DNA of 64,000 nucleotides from Paenibacillus_E sp964253085 (GTDB lineage: Bacteria; Bacillota; Bacilli; Paenibacillales; NBRC-103111). The notes under the pieces were generated by a model. The model ran no database searches and was not told where the DNA came from. It was given only the letters and a program-made list of their open reading frames with translations. This document shows, piece after piece, positions 19,850-28,165 of the stretch. Where the stretch lies: contig NZ_CAXUQH020000001.1 in assembly GCF_964253085.1 (NCBI RefSeq), positions 1,116,001-1,180,000 on the forward strand. Direction: 5' to 3'. The position numbers were made by a program, and so were the translations under genes. Numbering within the stretch: position 1 is the first letter of the stretch; every line of letters begins with the position of its first letter.

Positions 19850-20083
19850 TTAAAACATGGTGAGAAGTTGGCTTAATGGCTGAAACAGCATCTTGATCCC
19901 GGACATAGGACTCGGTATGTCCACATGAAGCAATCGTAGTAAGCCGAGTGTTAATCCAGCAGCTAAAAGAAAAGCGCTGGAGATCATTTCCCGGTATCGT
20001 TTCTGTATTTTTAAACTGCGATATTCCAAGAGCGCCGCAACGAGGAATAGAACCAGGATAGAAGCTAGCATTGGCTTCCTCAC
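19850..20083 (-). CDS. Small two-span membrane protein, Ger receptor D-subunit-like
   Basis: The 77-residue protein has one hydrophobic segment at about residues 5-20 and a second at about 35-53, joined by a basic KIQKRYR stretch. Its position between the C and B genes of a ger operon, and its size and topology, match the small D subunits (for example GerKD of B. subtilis) reported to modulate germinant receptors. Its start overlaps the end of the C gene by 4 bp (ATGA), which implies translational coupling. The assignment rests on context and topology rather than on a sequence motif. Confidence 0.72.
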   Translation of the reverse strand: MRKPMLASILVLFLVAALLEYRSLKIQKRYREMISSAFLLAAGLTLGLLRLLHVDIPSPMSGIKMLFQPLSQLLTMF

Positions 20084-21300
20084 TCCTTTTCCGTTGGACT
20101 ATTATCGAAAGGACTGATTATTTTGCCAATCTTACGGAGCTTGTAATCGATCTTAATCTCAACCGGAATTTGCTTGAATTTCTGATTCCAGTTTGCCTTC
20201 CATTGCGCCCACTGACGCGGATACTTTCGATGAAAAGCTTCGCCGAATCCAAAAATATCCGAGCCCATGGATTGCGCTTCGCGGACTCCGTGCATAAAGA
20301 TCTTCCCAAGACTTTCCTGGGCAGCTTCCTGCATTGCATGCAACGTGGCTTCATCAGACAGATCAACCGGACAGCCGATTTCTCCAAGGTTTGCCTCTAT
20401 TTTTGTATCCAATTGGATACGTGGTTCTCCCTGTTGAATAGATGGAACGATCTTGACCTTGGAACGCGTTACCTCCACAACAAAATCGCCCTCTGATTGA
20501 GGACATTTTATTTTGCCGACAGTACTTGATACATTATTGGTAATATAGTTGTATGCTTTGCTGTCCGACTCATTTAACCACCCGACCAGTCGATCATCCC
20601 GGAAAACGCTGACGCCGAAATATTGAAATTCCGAAAACCTAGTAGACTGTTTTACATTTTCCATTGTTTTGCCCTTCTCGACATCCCCGACGATCTTCCC
20701 CCAGGGCAATACAGGCTCAACTCCGGTCTTGCTCAACTTTTCCAGCATTTCGGTCACCTTAACGGCTGCTGTAGGAGCCCACACCTTCTCCGAAACCTTT
20801 AACGTCTTGTACAAGCCGATTGAAGGAAGCATCTCGGTCGGGGTGATGAATGAAACCACATCCTTGGCTGTTGTGCCCTTAGTAACAACTATATAGAAAT
20901 CTGGCCGAACCTCATGATCGCGAAAAAGGAAATCCAGCGGCTCTTTGATCCCATTCCTTGCTGTCTGTTCGTCAAAAATGACTAACCGAATATGCGCAAC
21001 ATACATTTTCCGCGATGATTTTGTCGTTATTTTCCGAAGGGCTTCAAATAAAGTCGACGCTTTTTGTGAAAAGATTGAGACTGGTGAACGATCCGATCCA
21101 CGGTTTCTGGACATTTGCGACGGCTCGGCGACTTGCACAGATACTTCATACTGACCGTCAGCCGAATCTATTCCTACTGCCAAAACAACCGCAAGCTCGT
21201 TAAGTTCTCTGCGGTTCCAGCATCCGGTTAACAGCATCATCAGTACCCCCATACAAATCACGAGACAGAGTGGCGACAGCAAAGACGAAGTCCGTCTCAT
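20080..21300 (-). CDS. Spore germination receptor C subunit, lipoprotein (GerAC/GerKC family)
   Basis: The 406-residue lipoprotein has a signal peptide with lipobox LLTGC (Cys27), followed directly by WNRRELNELAVVLAVGID, the hallmark start of Ger(x)C proteins. The C subunit sits on the outer face of the spore inner membrane with the A and B subunits. It overlaps the A gene by 4 bp upstream and the D gene by 4 bp downstream, forming a tightly coupled operon. Length is normal for the family. Confidence 0.95.
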   Translation of the reverse strand: MRRTSSLLSPLCLVICMGVLMMLLTGCWNRRELNELAVVLAVGIDSADGQYEVSVQVAEPSQMSRNRGSDRSPVSIFSQKASTLFEALRKITTKSSRKMYVAHIRLVIFDEQTARNGIKEPLDFLFRDHEVRPDFYIVVTKGTTAKDVVSFITPTEMLPSIGLYKTLKVSEKVWAPTAAVKVTEMLEKLSKTGVEPVLPWGKIVGDVEKGKTMENVKQSTRFSEFQYFGVSVFRDDRLVGWLNESDSKAYNYITNNVSSTVGKIKCPQSEGDFVVEVTRSKVKIVPSIQQGEPRIQLDTKIEANLGEIGCPVDLSDEATLHAMQEAAQESLGKIFMHGVREAQSMGSDIFGFGEAFHRKYPRQWAQWKANWNQKFKQIPVEIKIDYKLRKIGKIISPFDNSPTEKE

Positions 21301-22754
21301 GGCTGTTGTCTCCGTTTTGACTTCCGATTACCCGAGTACCAGAAGGGGAAACGAAGGATCGCATCACTTTGTTCGTCGCGGTTGTATGGGGCAATCGGAC
21401 TCATATAGGGCCTATTAAAGGAAATCAAATTACATAAATGAATGACTAAAATGAAGATACCGATCGTCAGTCCGTATACGCCGAAAGTCGCAGCCATGAT
21501 CATGAATGCAAATCGGAGGATGCGGATCGGAATAGACATAGCATAGGATGGAATGACAAAACTCGCAATTCCTGTAATGGCAACGATAATAACCATTGCA
21601 GCAGATACGATACTTGCTTCTACGGCAGCTTGCCCGATCACAATCGTGCCGACGATGGAGACTGCTTGTCCGATGGTGCGCGGCATCCGAATACCGGCTT
21701 CCCTCAGTATCTCAAACGTAACTTCCATCAACATTGCTTCCACGAATGCGGGGAATGGGATGCCTTCCCGCTGAGCTGCCAGACTTAACAGTAAGGTAGT
21801 TGGCAACATGTCCTGGTGATAGGTGGTGAGAGCGATATAGATAGACGGTGCAAGCATGCAAATAAACAAGGCGATGTAACGCAGGATTCGCATTAATGAG
21901 CTAAAAATAAAAGACTGATAGTAATCTTCAGCAGATTGAATGAAGTCGACAAAGAGTGAAGGAACCAGTAAGACAAAGGGGGTCCCATCAATGAAGACGG
22001 CAATTCTCCCATCCATAATCCCAGCTGCAATCGTATCCGGGCGATCGGAATTGTAGAAGATAGGAAAAATCGTCACTTTCTTCTTGCCGAGTAGAATCTC
22101 TTCCAGGTATTCACCTTCAAGAACACGTTCCTGGTGGGCATTACTAAGCTGCTCAACCAGTTGGTGAAGCAACTCCTCGTCAGCCAAGCCATGGATATAC
22201 ATAATTGCGACATCGGTCTTGGATAGTTTGCCGACTTTAATCGTTTGAACTTGCACGTTCAAATCCTTCACCCTGCGACGTACTAATGTGGTATTGGTAC
22301 GCAGTGTCTCGGTGAAAGCATTTTGCGGTCCTCTGACGACTGATTGAGTTTTCGATTCAGTGACGGCGCGGTCTTCCCAGCCCGGCAGGGAAATTATGAT
22401 ACCAGCGGTGAAGCCGTCTAACAGGAGTAGCAATCCACCGGATAAAACATGTTCCAGGGAGGTTTCAATTGATATTGCTTCGCTGACTTCACCAGCATCA
22501 AGCACAGATTCCTTGATCATTTGGACTGTTATAGCACCGGCAGGGCTTCGGTCGAGAAGAGCGGAGATGACGCTGTTCTGTACCGTTTGCATATCGACCA
22601 TGCCGTCCAGATAGAAAAGTGCTACTCGATGATGAGTCGCAATTGTGACCTCGCGGACTATGAAGTCTGAACTTTTTCCCATGAAAGATTGAATAAGTGC
22701 AATATTGTCTGGCAGATGCGAAGAAAATCCGTGGTCCGGTACCCGTTCAATCAT
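21297..22754 (-). CDS. Spore germination receptor A subunit (GerAA/SpoVAF family)
   Basis: The 485-residue protein has a soluble N-terminal half and a C-terminal half with about five membrane spans. Family-typical stretches include EGEYLEEILLGKKKVTIFP near the middle and PFPAFVEAMLMEVTFEILREAG in two shorter motifs (PFPAFVEAMLME and FEILREAGIRMP). It is the first gene of the ger operon; GGAGGG precedes its ATG on the minus strand. The A subunit forms a membrane complex, proposed to be an ion channel, with B and C subunits. Confidence 0.95.
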   Translation of the reverse strand: MIERVPDHGFSSHLPDNIALIQSFMGKSSDFIVREVTIATHHRVALFYLDGMVDMQTVQNSVISALLDRSPAGAITVQMIKESVLDAGEVSEAISIETSLEHVLSGGLLLLLDGFTAGIIISLPGWEDRAVTESKTQSVVRGPQNAFTETLRTNTTLVRRRVKDLNVQVQTIKVGKLSKTDVAIMYIHGLADEELLHQLVEQLSNAHQERVLEGEYLEEILLGKKKVTIFPIFYNSDRPDTIAAGIMDGRIAVFIDGTPFVLLVPSLFVDFIQSAEDYYQSFIFSSLMRILRYIALFICMLAPSIYIALTTYHQDMLPTTLLLSLAAQREGIPFPAFVEAMLMEVTFEILREAGIRMPRTIGQAVSIVGTIVIGQAAVEASIVSAAMVIIVAITGIASFVIPSYAMSIPIRILRFAFMIMAATFGVYGLTIGIFILVIHLCNLISFNRPYMSPIAPYNRDEQSDAILRFPFWYSGNRKSKRRQQP

Positions 22755-22814
22755 GAATAGCCCTCCTTACCACATTATTATTACCAATAAAAGGTAGTTC
22801 AATCAGAAGAGAGG

Positions 22815-22843
22815 TACGATACGCGTTCGTTGCCCCCATATAC
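22815..22843 (-). promoter_or_regulatory. Possible forespore (sigma-G-like) promoter of the ger operon
   Basis: On the minus strand GTATA (22839-22843) is followed after 17 bp by TATCGTA (22815-22821), about 60 bp before the gerA-type start. The first box fits the sigma-G -35 pattern GHATR; the second matches CATNHTA at 5 of 7 positions. Position and gene function support it, but the match is imperfect. Confidence 0.35.
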
Positions 22844-23030
22844 TCGGAGTTCCACCAAAGTGGACTTTTTTGTGATAGAAAATTAAAGGAGTAAATGGGA
22901 ACGTGTCCCATAATAATGAAAACGCCCCCTTTTCCTACTGGGAAACGGTAGGACTGAAAAGTTTGTGTGTATGTTTCTTACTTGGAGCTTTGTTAACCTT
23001 ATTCTGATCCGAGTCCCGGCTTGTAAGTGA

Positions 23031-23201
23031 TCCACTATACGAAGCCGGTTTAAAATAGACGATATACTTGAAGAATTGTGTGATTATGAATTAGATAATG
23101 ATGCATTGGACTCTGTTTCTTCTATGGCTGGAAGTTATATTTTTGAAGTGGCAAGAAGGGATTATGGTGGGCAGTATTTTTGGGTACAAGAGAGAGAGTA
23201 A
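23031..23201 (+). pseudogene. C-terminal fragment of an unidentified protein
   Basis: A plus-strand frame is open for 56 codons up to TAA at 23199-23201 and reads as coding-like protein (for example EVARRDYGGQYFWVQERE at the end), rich in acidic residues. It lacks a start codon except an internal ATG at 23124, and a TGA lies just upstream of the open stretch. It is followed by a good terminator. I read it as the surviving tail of a lost gene; the family was not recognised. Confidence 0.45.
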
Positions 23202-23221
23202 CTAGTTCTAGAAAAACGAAA

Positions 23222-23257
23222 GAGCTAAGCGCAAATAGGCCGCTTAGCTCCCTTTTT
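23222..23257 (+). terminator. Rho-independent terminator after gene remnant
   Basis: GAGCTAAGCG pairs perfectly with CGCTTAGCTC around a 9-base loop and is followed by CCTTTTT. Its T-run is on the plus strand, so it belonged to the remnant upstream. Confidence 0.75.
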
Positions 23258-23340
23258 CATTTCAAATATTCACTTTTTTACGATGAGATCTGTCCCGAAC
23301 ATCAATAATTGTTACTTTTGGGATAGCCTCTTCATATAAT

Positions 23341-24177
23341 CTAGTTTTTAAGGAAGTTAATCAAAGCGGTATTGAATTGTTCAGGGTGAGTCGCGTTCAA
23401 GCCATGCGGCCCACCTTCAATTACGACGAGTTGACTGCCTGCAACAGCTTCGTTGGAAAGTTGACCGCTTACTTCAAGCGACACAATCGCATCGGAATCG
23501 CCATGGATAACAAGCAATGGAATATCAAATTTAGCCAAATCGCCACGGAAATCCGTCCGGCCGAAGGCATCAACGCAATCCAGCGTCCCTTTTGGTGAAG
23601 CGTAAGAAGCAATATTAAGGTTGTAAACACGGAAGGACTCACTGACCAAGTCGGTTCTATCCCCTGCTTTAAAGAAATTGTGAGAGAAGCCGTCAAGGAA
23701 GGCGATGCGGTCTTTTTTCAAACCGTCTTGGAAGCCCTGAATGGTGCCTTCATCCAAACCACCTTCCGGATGCTCATCGGATTTGTAGAAGAACGGCGGA
23801 ACTGCAGCAGCCAACACGGCTTTTTTGACACGGCTTGTTCCGTATGTACCAACGTAACGAGCAACCTCTCCGCCACCCATCGAAAATCCGACCAGTGTCA
23901 CGTCCTTAAGGTCCAGATATTCGATGAGCTTATGGAGATCCGTCGCAAACGTATCATAGTCGTAACCGGCCCACGGTTGGGAGGATTGTCCGAATCCACG
24001 GCGGTCATATGTAATCACGCGGTAACCTGCATCGATGAGTGCTGGGACTTGACTCTCCCACGAGCGCCCGCTCAGCGGCCAGCCATGGATCAAAACGACA
24101 GGTTTGCCTGCGCCAAGATCTTCAAAATATAATTCAATGGGTTGCTCGTTTTCTGTTCCTACTGTTAATTTAGCCAT
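23341..24177 (-). CDS. Alpha/beta hydrolase, non-haem chloroperoxidase/arylesterase type
   Basis: The 278-residue protein is an alpha/beta hydrolase: oxyanion segment IHGWPLSGRSW (residues 30-40), nucleophile elbow VGFSMGGGE (Ser99), acid in VIHGDSDAIV and the catalytic His in GGPHGLNATHPEQF. The closest family is the cofactor-free haloperoxidases/perhydrolases and arylesterases. It probably acts on esters or lactones, or generates peracids. It is flanked by the isochorismatase-family hydrolase and other redox genes, so a role in detoxification fits. GAGGAAAT precedes the ATG on the minus strand. Confidence 0.9.
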   Translation of the reverse strand: MAKLTVGTENEQPIELYFEDLGAGKPVVLIHGWPLSGRSWESQVPALIDAGYRVITYDRRGFGQSSQPWAGYDYDTFATDLHKLIEYLDLKDVTLVGFSMGGGEVARYVGTYGTSRVKKAVLAAAVPPFFYKSDEHPEGGLDEGTIQGFQDGLKKDRIAFLDGFSHNFFKAGDRTDLVSESFRVYNLNIASYASPKGTLDCVDAFGRTDFRGDLAKFDIPLLVIHGDSDAIVSLEVSGQLSNEAVAGSQLVVIEGGPHGLNATHPEQFNTALINFLKN

Positions 24178-24250
24178 GTTTCATATTTCCTCTCGAATTG
24201 GTTTTGCTTAAGCTGAGACAGTCAAAATTAATTGACTATCTTTGAATAGG

Positions 24251-24889
24251 TTACCCTCCGTGGCCCCCAAACATTGTTTGAGCATAAACAATACCCGCAC
24301 CGTAGGCACCACTGTGTTGCCTAGCAATCTCCAGAACGGCATCATACGTTTCTTGATGTGCCCAATCGCGCTGATACTCAAGAAGAACAGATAGCCAAGT
24401 CACGGGAATGGCTCCAGCTTGAATCATGCGTTGAACGGACATGTTATGCGCTTCCGTCGTCGTCCCGCCTGAGGCATCCGTTACAATATATACTTCATAT
24501 CCATCTTTAATGGCTGAAATTGTAGGGAAAGCAAGACAAACTTCTGTCCACAGTGCTGCCATAATCAGTTTCTTGCGACCTGTTTTCTTCACTGCTTCCA
24601 CGAAGTTTTCGTCTTCCCAGGAGTTCATTGTTGTTCGGTCAATTGGCTTTTGATCAGGAAATACATCTTGAATGTGCGGATGAATAGGGCCAGAAAACGA
24701 TTCAGCAGCAACCGTTGTAAGAATAATGGGCGCATTGAAAACTTTAGCTGTTTTAGCCAGTCCAACCGTATTGTTAATAATCGTTTGGCGATCGGCGCTT
24801 TGTACGCCAAAAAGCATTTGAGGCTGATGGTCTACTAGGATAATAGCGGAGTTCTCAGCTGTTAGTAAATCGGACTTGTCGTTAAACAT
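24251..24889 (-). CDS. Isochorismatase-family cysteine hydrolase (YcaC-like)
   Basis: The 212-residue cytoplasmic hydrolase has the family triad: Asp20 in ILVDHQPQ, a Lys in the GRKKLIMAAL stretch and Cys118 in LWTEVCLAF. The closest match by pattern is YcaC-type amidohydrolases of unknown substrate. A broken copy of this gene lies at 46.7-47.0 kb, and a longer secreted relative at 45.8-46.6 kb. Its upstream region (about 24960-25110) is visibly related to that of the broken copy. It runs 73 bp upstream of the alpha/beta hydrolase gene on the same strand, so the two are probably co-transcribed. Confidence 0.92.
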   Translation of the reverse strand: MFNDKSDLLTAENSAIILVDHQPQMLFGVQSADRQTIINNTVGLAKTAKVFNAPIILTTVAAESFSGPIHPHIQDVFPDQKPIDRTTMNSWEDENFVEAVKKTGRKKLIMAALWTEVCLAFPTISAIKDGYEVYIVTDASGGTTTEAHNMSVQRMIQAGAIPVTWLSVLLEYQRDWAHQETYDAVLEIARQHSGAYGAGIVYAQTMFGGHGG

Positions 24890-25189
24890 GTAAAAATCCC
24901 TACTTTCTATTTATGGTTACAACAGATTCACATATGAGAACCTGAACCTGCTGCACATCACAAGTCTATTGAAATGTAAACGGATGAACAATCTTCATTT
25001 TTCTATATAGCCCATAGGTAAAAACTATAGATTACAACATAATAATAAAAATAATGTATAAGTAATACCTATGGCTGTTATAGAGAAAGCCTTATTGATA
25101 GAAAGAATCCTGACTTATAAACTTAAATAGAAGGTAAATGATTGAACAAAGAACATCATTAATGACAGGATTGAAGGAGGAAAGTTTGT
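24890..25189. promoter_or_regulatory. Divergent promoter region shared with 47.05-47.27 kb
   Basis: This AT-rich 300-bp region between the minus-strand isochorismatase gene and the plus-strand XapX gene must hold divergent promoters. Blocks such as TATTGAAA-GTAA, TTTTTCTATA, AACTATAG and TATAGAGAAA-CC-ATTGATAG recur in the same order upstream of the broken isochorismatase gene (47.05-47.27 kb). This indicates a duplicated regulatory segment. No precise operator was identified. Confidence 0.5.
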
Positions 25190-25363
25190 ATGTGGGGTTC
25201 AATGCTTCTCGCTTTAGCTACAGGTATCGTCATTGGCGTTGTTTTTCAATTGTTGAAGATTCCCTCTCCGGCGCCGCCTTTTTTGGGATTACTTGGTCTC
25301 TTAGGAATGTTTTTAGGACAACGGTTGATGCCTTGGATACAACTTTGGTTAAACCGCAAATAA
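25190..25363 (+). CDS. XapX domain small membrane protein
   Basis: This 57-residue protein starts at ATG 25190 behind AAGGAGG (9-bp spacing). Its sequence MLLALATGIVIGVVFQLLKI, then PSPAPPFLGLLGLLGMFLGQ, is the XapX pattern: two hydrophobic segments separated by a Pro-rich turn. XapX proteins are small membrane proteins of unknown biochemical role. It is immediately upstream of the amidohydrolase gene (100 bp) on the same strand, so the two are probably co-expressed. Confidence 0.85.
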   Translation: MWGSMLLALATGIVIGVVFQLLKIPSPAPPFLGLLGLLGMFLGQRLMPWIQLWLNRK

Positions 25364-25374
25364 CACCCAACAAA

Positions 25375-25510
25375 TAACAAAGGAGAACAAAATCATGTCT
25401 GAGAAACCAACGATTGTTGAAGTAAACCTAGTTCCCAATAAATAACAAAGGAGAACGAAATCATGTCTGAGAAAGCAAGGATTGTTGAAGCAAGTTTAGT
25501 CATTCATAAT
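25375..25510 (+). repeat. Tandem 68-bp imperfect duplication of a start region, with a 16-codon upstream ORF
   Basis: The segment ACAAAGGAGAACAAAATC-ATG-TCTGAGAAA recurs exactly 68 bp later as ACAAAGGAGAACGAAATC-ATG-TCTGAGAAA, and similarity continues through ATTGTTGAAG. The first copy encodes MSEKPTIVEVNLVPNK (25395-25445, TAA stop) with its own good ribosome binding site. The second copy starts the amidohydrolase at 25463. The upstream ORF stops 17 bp before the real start and may tune translation, or be a leftover of duplication. Confidence 0.75.
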
Positions 25511-27295
25511 GCCAATATCGTGACCATGGACGATTCTAATCCAACTGCAACAGCCATTGCAGTGAAGAACGGCCAATTCCTGGCCGTGGGGGACGATGCC
25601 GATATCATGAAATATGTTGGGCCTACCACGCAGGTTGTGGACGCAAATAAGCGAATGTTGATTCCAGGTTTGAACGATTCCCATATTCATCTCATTCGAG
25701 GCGGTCTCAATTATAATCTCGAGCTTCGATGGGATGGCGTGCCATCCATTGCGGATGCCTTGCGGATGCTGAAAAAGCAGGTGGATCGAACGCCAGCACC
25801 TCACTGGGTTCGTGTTGTTGGCGGTTGGACAGAATTCCAATTCGCGGAACGCCGAATGCCAACTTTGGATGAAATCAATCGAATTGCTCCGCATACACCG
25901 GTATTTATTCTCAATCTTTACCGTCAGGCTTTTTTGAATAAAGCAGCCTTGCGAGTCATCGGATATACGAAAGATACGCCGAATCCGCCAGGTGGAGAAA
26001 TCCAAAGGGATAGCCAAGGGAATCCGACAGGAATGCTCATCGCTAGACCTAATGCTACTATTTTGTATGCTACATTAGCGAAAGGACCGAAGCTTTCATA
26101 CGAGGATCAAATCAATTCAACCCGATTGTTTATGAGGGAATTGAATCGATTCGGAGTCACAAGCGTTATTGACGCTGGTGGGGGCTTTCAAAACTACCCT
26201 GACGATTATCAGGTATTTGATGAGCTTGATAGACGTGGAGAAATTACGGTTCGCACGGCGTATAATTTATTTACCCAGCATCCCAAGAATGAACTAAGCG
26301 ATTTTAAAGCATGGACCGCTACAACGCAGCCGTATACAGGCAGCCCCTACTATCGTCATAACGGAGCAGGTGAAATGCTTGTTTATAGCGCAGCAGACTT
26401 TGAAGATTTTGTAGAACCTCGTCCGGAACTTCCAGTTGTACTGGAAGATGAGCTCTTCGGAGTTACTCAGCATCTCGTTCAACAACGTTGGCCATTTCGT
26501 CTTCATGCCACATATGGAGAATCCATCACACGTTTTCTCGATGTATTTGAACGCGTGAACAAAGAGGTTCCCTTCAAAGACTTGCGCTGGATTTTGGATC
26601 ATGCCGAAACAATCCAGGAGAAGGATTTGGAGCGAGTTGTTGCATTAGGCGGTTCGATCGCTGTTCAAAGTCGAATGGCTTTTCAAGGTGAATATTTCGT
26701 CGATCGATACGGGGCTGAAGCGGCAGAAAATGCGCCACCGATCACCAAGATGATTAAAGCCGGATTGCGTGTTGGGGTAGGGACAGATGCAACTAGAGTA
26801 GCCAGTTATAATCCTTGGGTTGCCTTATATTGGTTAGTAACGGGCAAGACACTTGGTGGGCTAATTTTGTACCCTGCTTCCAATCGTGTAGAGAGGCATG
26901 AAGCGCTTCGCATGTATACGGCGGGAAATGCATGGTTTTCAAAAGAGGAAGATGTGAAAGGGCAAATTAAAGAAGGTCAATATGCCGATTTTTCGATTCT
27001 TTCTGATAACTTTTTTCTTATCTCTGAAGAAGCTATTAAAAAAATTGAAGCTGTCTTCACTGTTGTAGGAGGCAAGATTGTCTACGGTACTAACGAATTT
27101 CAGTCTTTGTCGCCGCCAGCACCCCAAGCAAGTCCAGACTGGTCTCCGCATAATATCTTTGGAGGTTACTACAAGGGAACAAATTACGGAGGAGGCGGAG
27201 CGGGAGTTCAGGCACCTCAAAAGGCGCACCATCATCATGGATGCAACCATCACCATGGCAGTGGCTTTTGTGACCTGGATTGCTTCGTTTTCTGA
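25463..27295 (+). CDS. Amidohydrolase 3 family protein (YtcJ-like) with His/Cys-rich tail
   Basis: The 610-residue metal-dependent hydrolase has the family pattern: N-terminal beta-sandwich start (IHNANIVTMD), metal motif GLNDSHIHL (residues about 70-78), later barrel His residues in RLHATYGES and ILDHAETI, and the Asp in VGVGTDATR. It lacks a signal peptide. The substrate is unknown; relatives act on N-acyl or formamide-type bonds. Unusually, the last 25 residues are rich in His, Gly and Cys (KAHHHHGCNHHHGSG then FCDLDCF), a likely metal-binding extension. GGAGAAC precedes ATG 25463. Upstream is XapX; downstream is a CDGSH gene 40 bp away. Confidence 0.9.
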   Translation: MSEKARIVEASLVIHNANIVTMDDSNPTATAIAVKNGQFLAVGDDADIMKYVGPTTQVVDANKRMLIPGLNDSHIHLIRGGLNYNLELRWDGVPSIADALRMLKKQVDRTPAPHWVRVVGGWTEFQFAERRMPTLDEINRIAPHTPVFILNLYRQAFLNKAALRVIGYTKDTPNPPGGEIQRDSQGNPTGMLIARPNATILYATLAKGPKLSYEDQINSTRLFMRELNRFGVTSVIDAGGGFQNYPDDYQVFDELDRRGEITVRTAYNLFTQHPKNELSDFKAWTATTQPYTGSPYYRHNGAGEMLVYSAADFEDFVEPRPELPVVLEDELFGVTQHLVQQRWPFRLHATYGESITRFLDVFERVNKEVPFKDLRWILDHAETIQEKDLERVVALGGSIAVQSRMAFQGEYFVDRYGAEAAENAPPITKMIKAGLRVGVGTDATRVASYNPWVALYWLVTGKTLGGLILYPASNRVERHEALRMYTAGNAWFSKEEDVKGQIKEGQYADFSILSDNFFLISEEAIKKIEAVFTVVGGKIVYGTNEFQSLSPPAPQASPDWSPHNIFGGYYKGTNYGGGGAGVQAPQKAHHHHGCNHHHGSGFCDLDCFVF

Positions 27296-27335
27296 GTACG
27301 TTTCACCAAAATAATCCAAAAGAGGCGAGATTATC

Positions 27336-27530
27336 ATGTCTGAAGTTACGATCAAAGTAAACGATAATGGACCATTGCGTATTACAGGCAAAGTAGAAAT
27401 GGTGGATGCGGTGGGAAATCGCTTTGAGACCAAGGAAAGTTTTATTCTTTGCAGGTGCGGTTTATCCAGTCAAAAACCGTTTTGCGATTTGGCTCACAAA
27501 GGTAAGTTTGAAAGCGCACCTCGAGCTTAA
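27336..27530 (+). CDS. CDGSH iron-sulfur domain protein
   Basis: The 64-residue protein carries the CDGSH ligand set CRCGLSSQKPFCDLAH (Cys39, Cys41, Cys50 and His54), which binds a redox-active 2Fe-2S cluster. The family is mitoNEET-like and works in iron-sulfur or redox sensing and transfer. It starts at ATG 27336 behind AGAGGCGAG and lies between the amidohydrolase and Dps genes, fitting an oxidative-stress block. Confidence 0.93.
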   Translation: MSEVTIKVNDNGPLRITGKVEMVDAVGNRFETKESFILCRCGLSSQKPFCDLAHKGKFESAPRA

Positions 27531-27603
27531 TTACTTAGATTAAAAGATTATATAGCCTAAGCTTATAGTTGGAAATTTTGCTAAATTTGAAAGGAGTTTT
27601 TTG

Positions 27604-28041
27604 ATGACAGAAAAACTAACGGAAGTGCTTAATATTCAAATCGCTAATTGGAGTCTGTTATTCACCAAACTTCATAACTATCACTGGTATGTTAAAGGGT
27701 CGCAGTTCTTCACTTTACATCTAAAGTTCGAAGAACTTTATACAGAAGCTGCACTTCATGTGGACAATCTTGCCGAGCGTCTGCTGGCATTAGGCGGTAA
27801 TCCAGTAGCGACACTTTATGAAATTATTGAAAAATCTACAGTAAAAGATGCAGTGGGCAATGAGGATGCAAATGAAATGGTCCGCACGCTTGTAGCAGAT
27901 TTTGGGATTATTGTTGGTGAGCTTAAAGAGGGTATGAGTATTGCATCCCGTGAAGGCGATGAGACAACTAGTGATATGCTTTTGTCGATTCATAGCTCCC
28001 TGGAAAAGCATGTATGGATGTTGAAGTCGTACTTAGGATAA
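27604..28041 (+). CDS. dps: Dps-family ferritin-like DNA-binding/iron storage protein
   Basis: The 145-residue protein matches Dps: ferroxidase residues in KLHNYHWYVKG (first His region) and in HVDNLAERLLALGGNP, with the family-typical end in HSSLEKHVWMLKSYLG. Twelve-mers of Dps oxidise Fe(II) with peroxide and store it, protecting DNA. A TTG three bases earlier is an alternative start, but ATG 27604 has the better spacing from AAAGGAG. It sits near catalase and CDGSH genes, consistent with peroxide defence. Confidence 0.94.
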   Translation: MTEKLTEVLNIQIANWSLLFTKLHNYHWYVKGSQFFTLHLKFEELYTEAALHVDNLAERLLALGGNPVATLYEIIEKSTVKDAVGNEDANEMVRTLVADFGIIVGELKEGMSIASREGDETTSDMLLSIHSSLEKHVWMLKSYLG

Positions 28042-28073
28042 TTGAAATCTTTCCAAAGAATAATGGATTGCTG

Positions 28074-28125
28074 AAAGACCTGAAAGAGAGCGGCCTTAAA
28101 AAGCTACCTTTCTTGAAGGTCTTTT
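28074..28125 (+). terminator. Probable terminator after dps
   Basis: AAAGACCT and AGGTCTTT pair across a loop of about 35 bases that can form further pairing, followed by TTCCTTT. The hairpin is long-looped, so efficiency is uncertain. Confidence 0.5.
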
Positions 28126-28165
28126 CCTTTAAATATGAGGAATTTTTGATATTGAGGTGAAGAGA

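Larger units (their letters stand above)
22755..23340. other. Intergenic region with ger promoter, gene remnant and terminator
   Basis: This gap of almost 590 bp between the divergently oriented ger operon and the next minus-strand gene holds the candidate ger promoter, the fragment at 23031-23201 and its terminator. Nothing else was recognised. Confidence 0.5.

Noticed and set aside
22920..22970. Possible hairpin near CCTACTGGGAAACGGTAGGA
   Set aside because: Short stem without a following T-run on either strand; no link to a gene.
28157..28165. GTG start for the DUF896 gene
   Set aside because: It lies within the GAGGTG ribosome binding site; family proteins begin at the MIPIL position.
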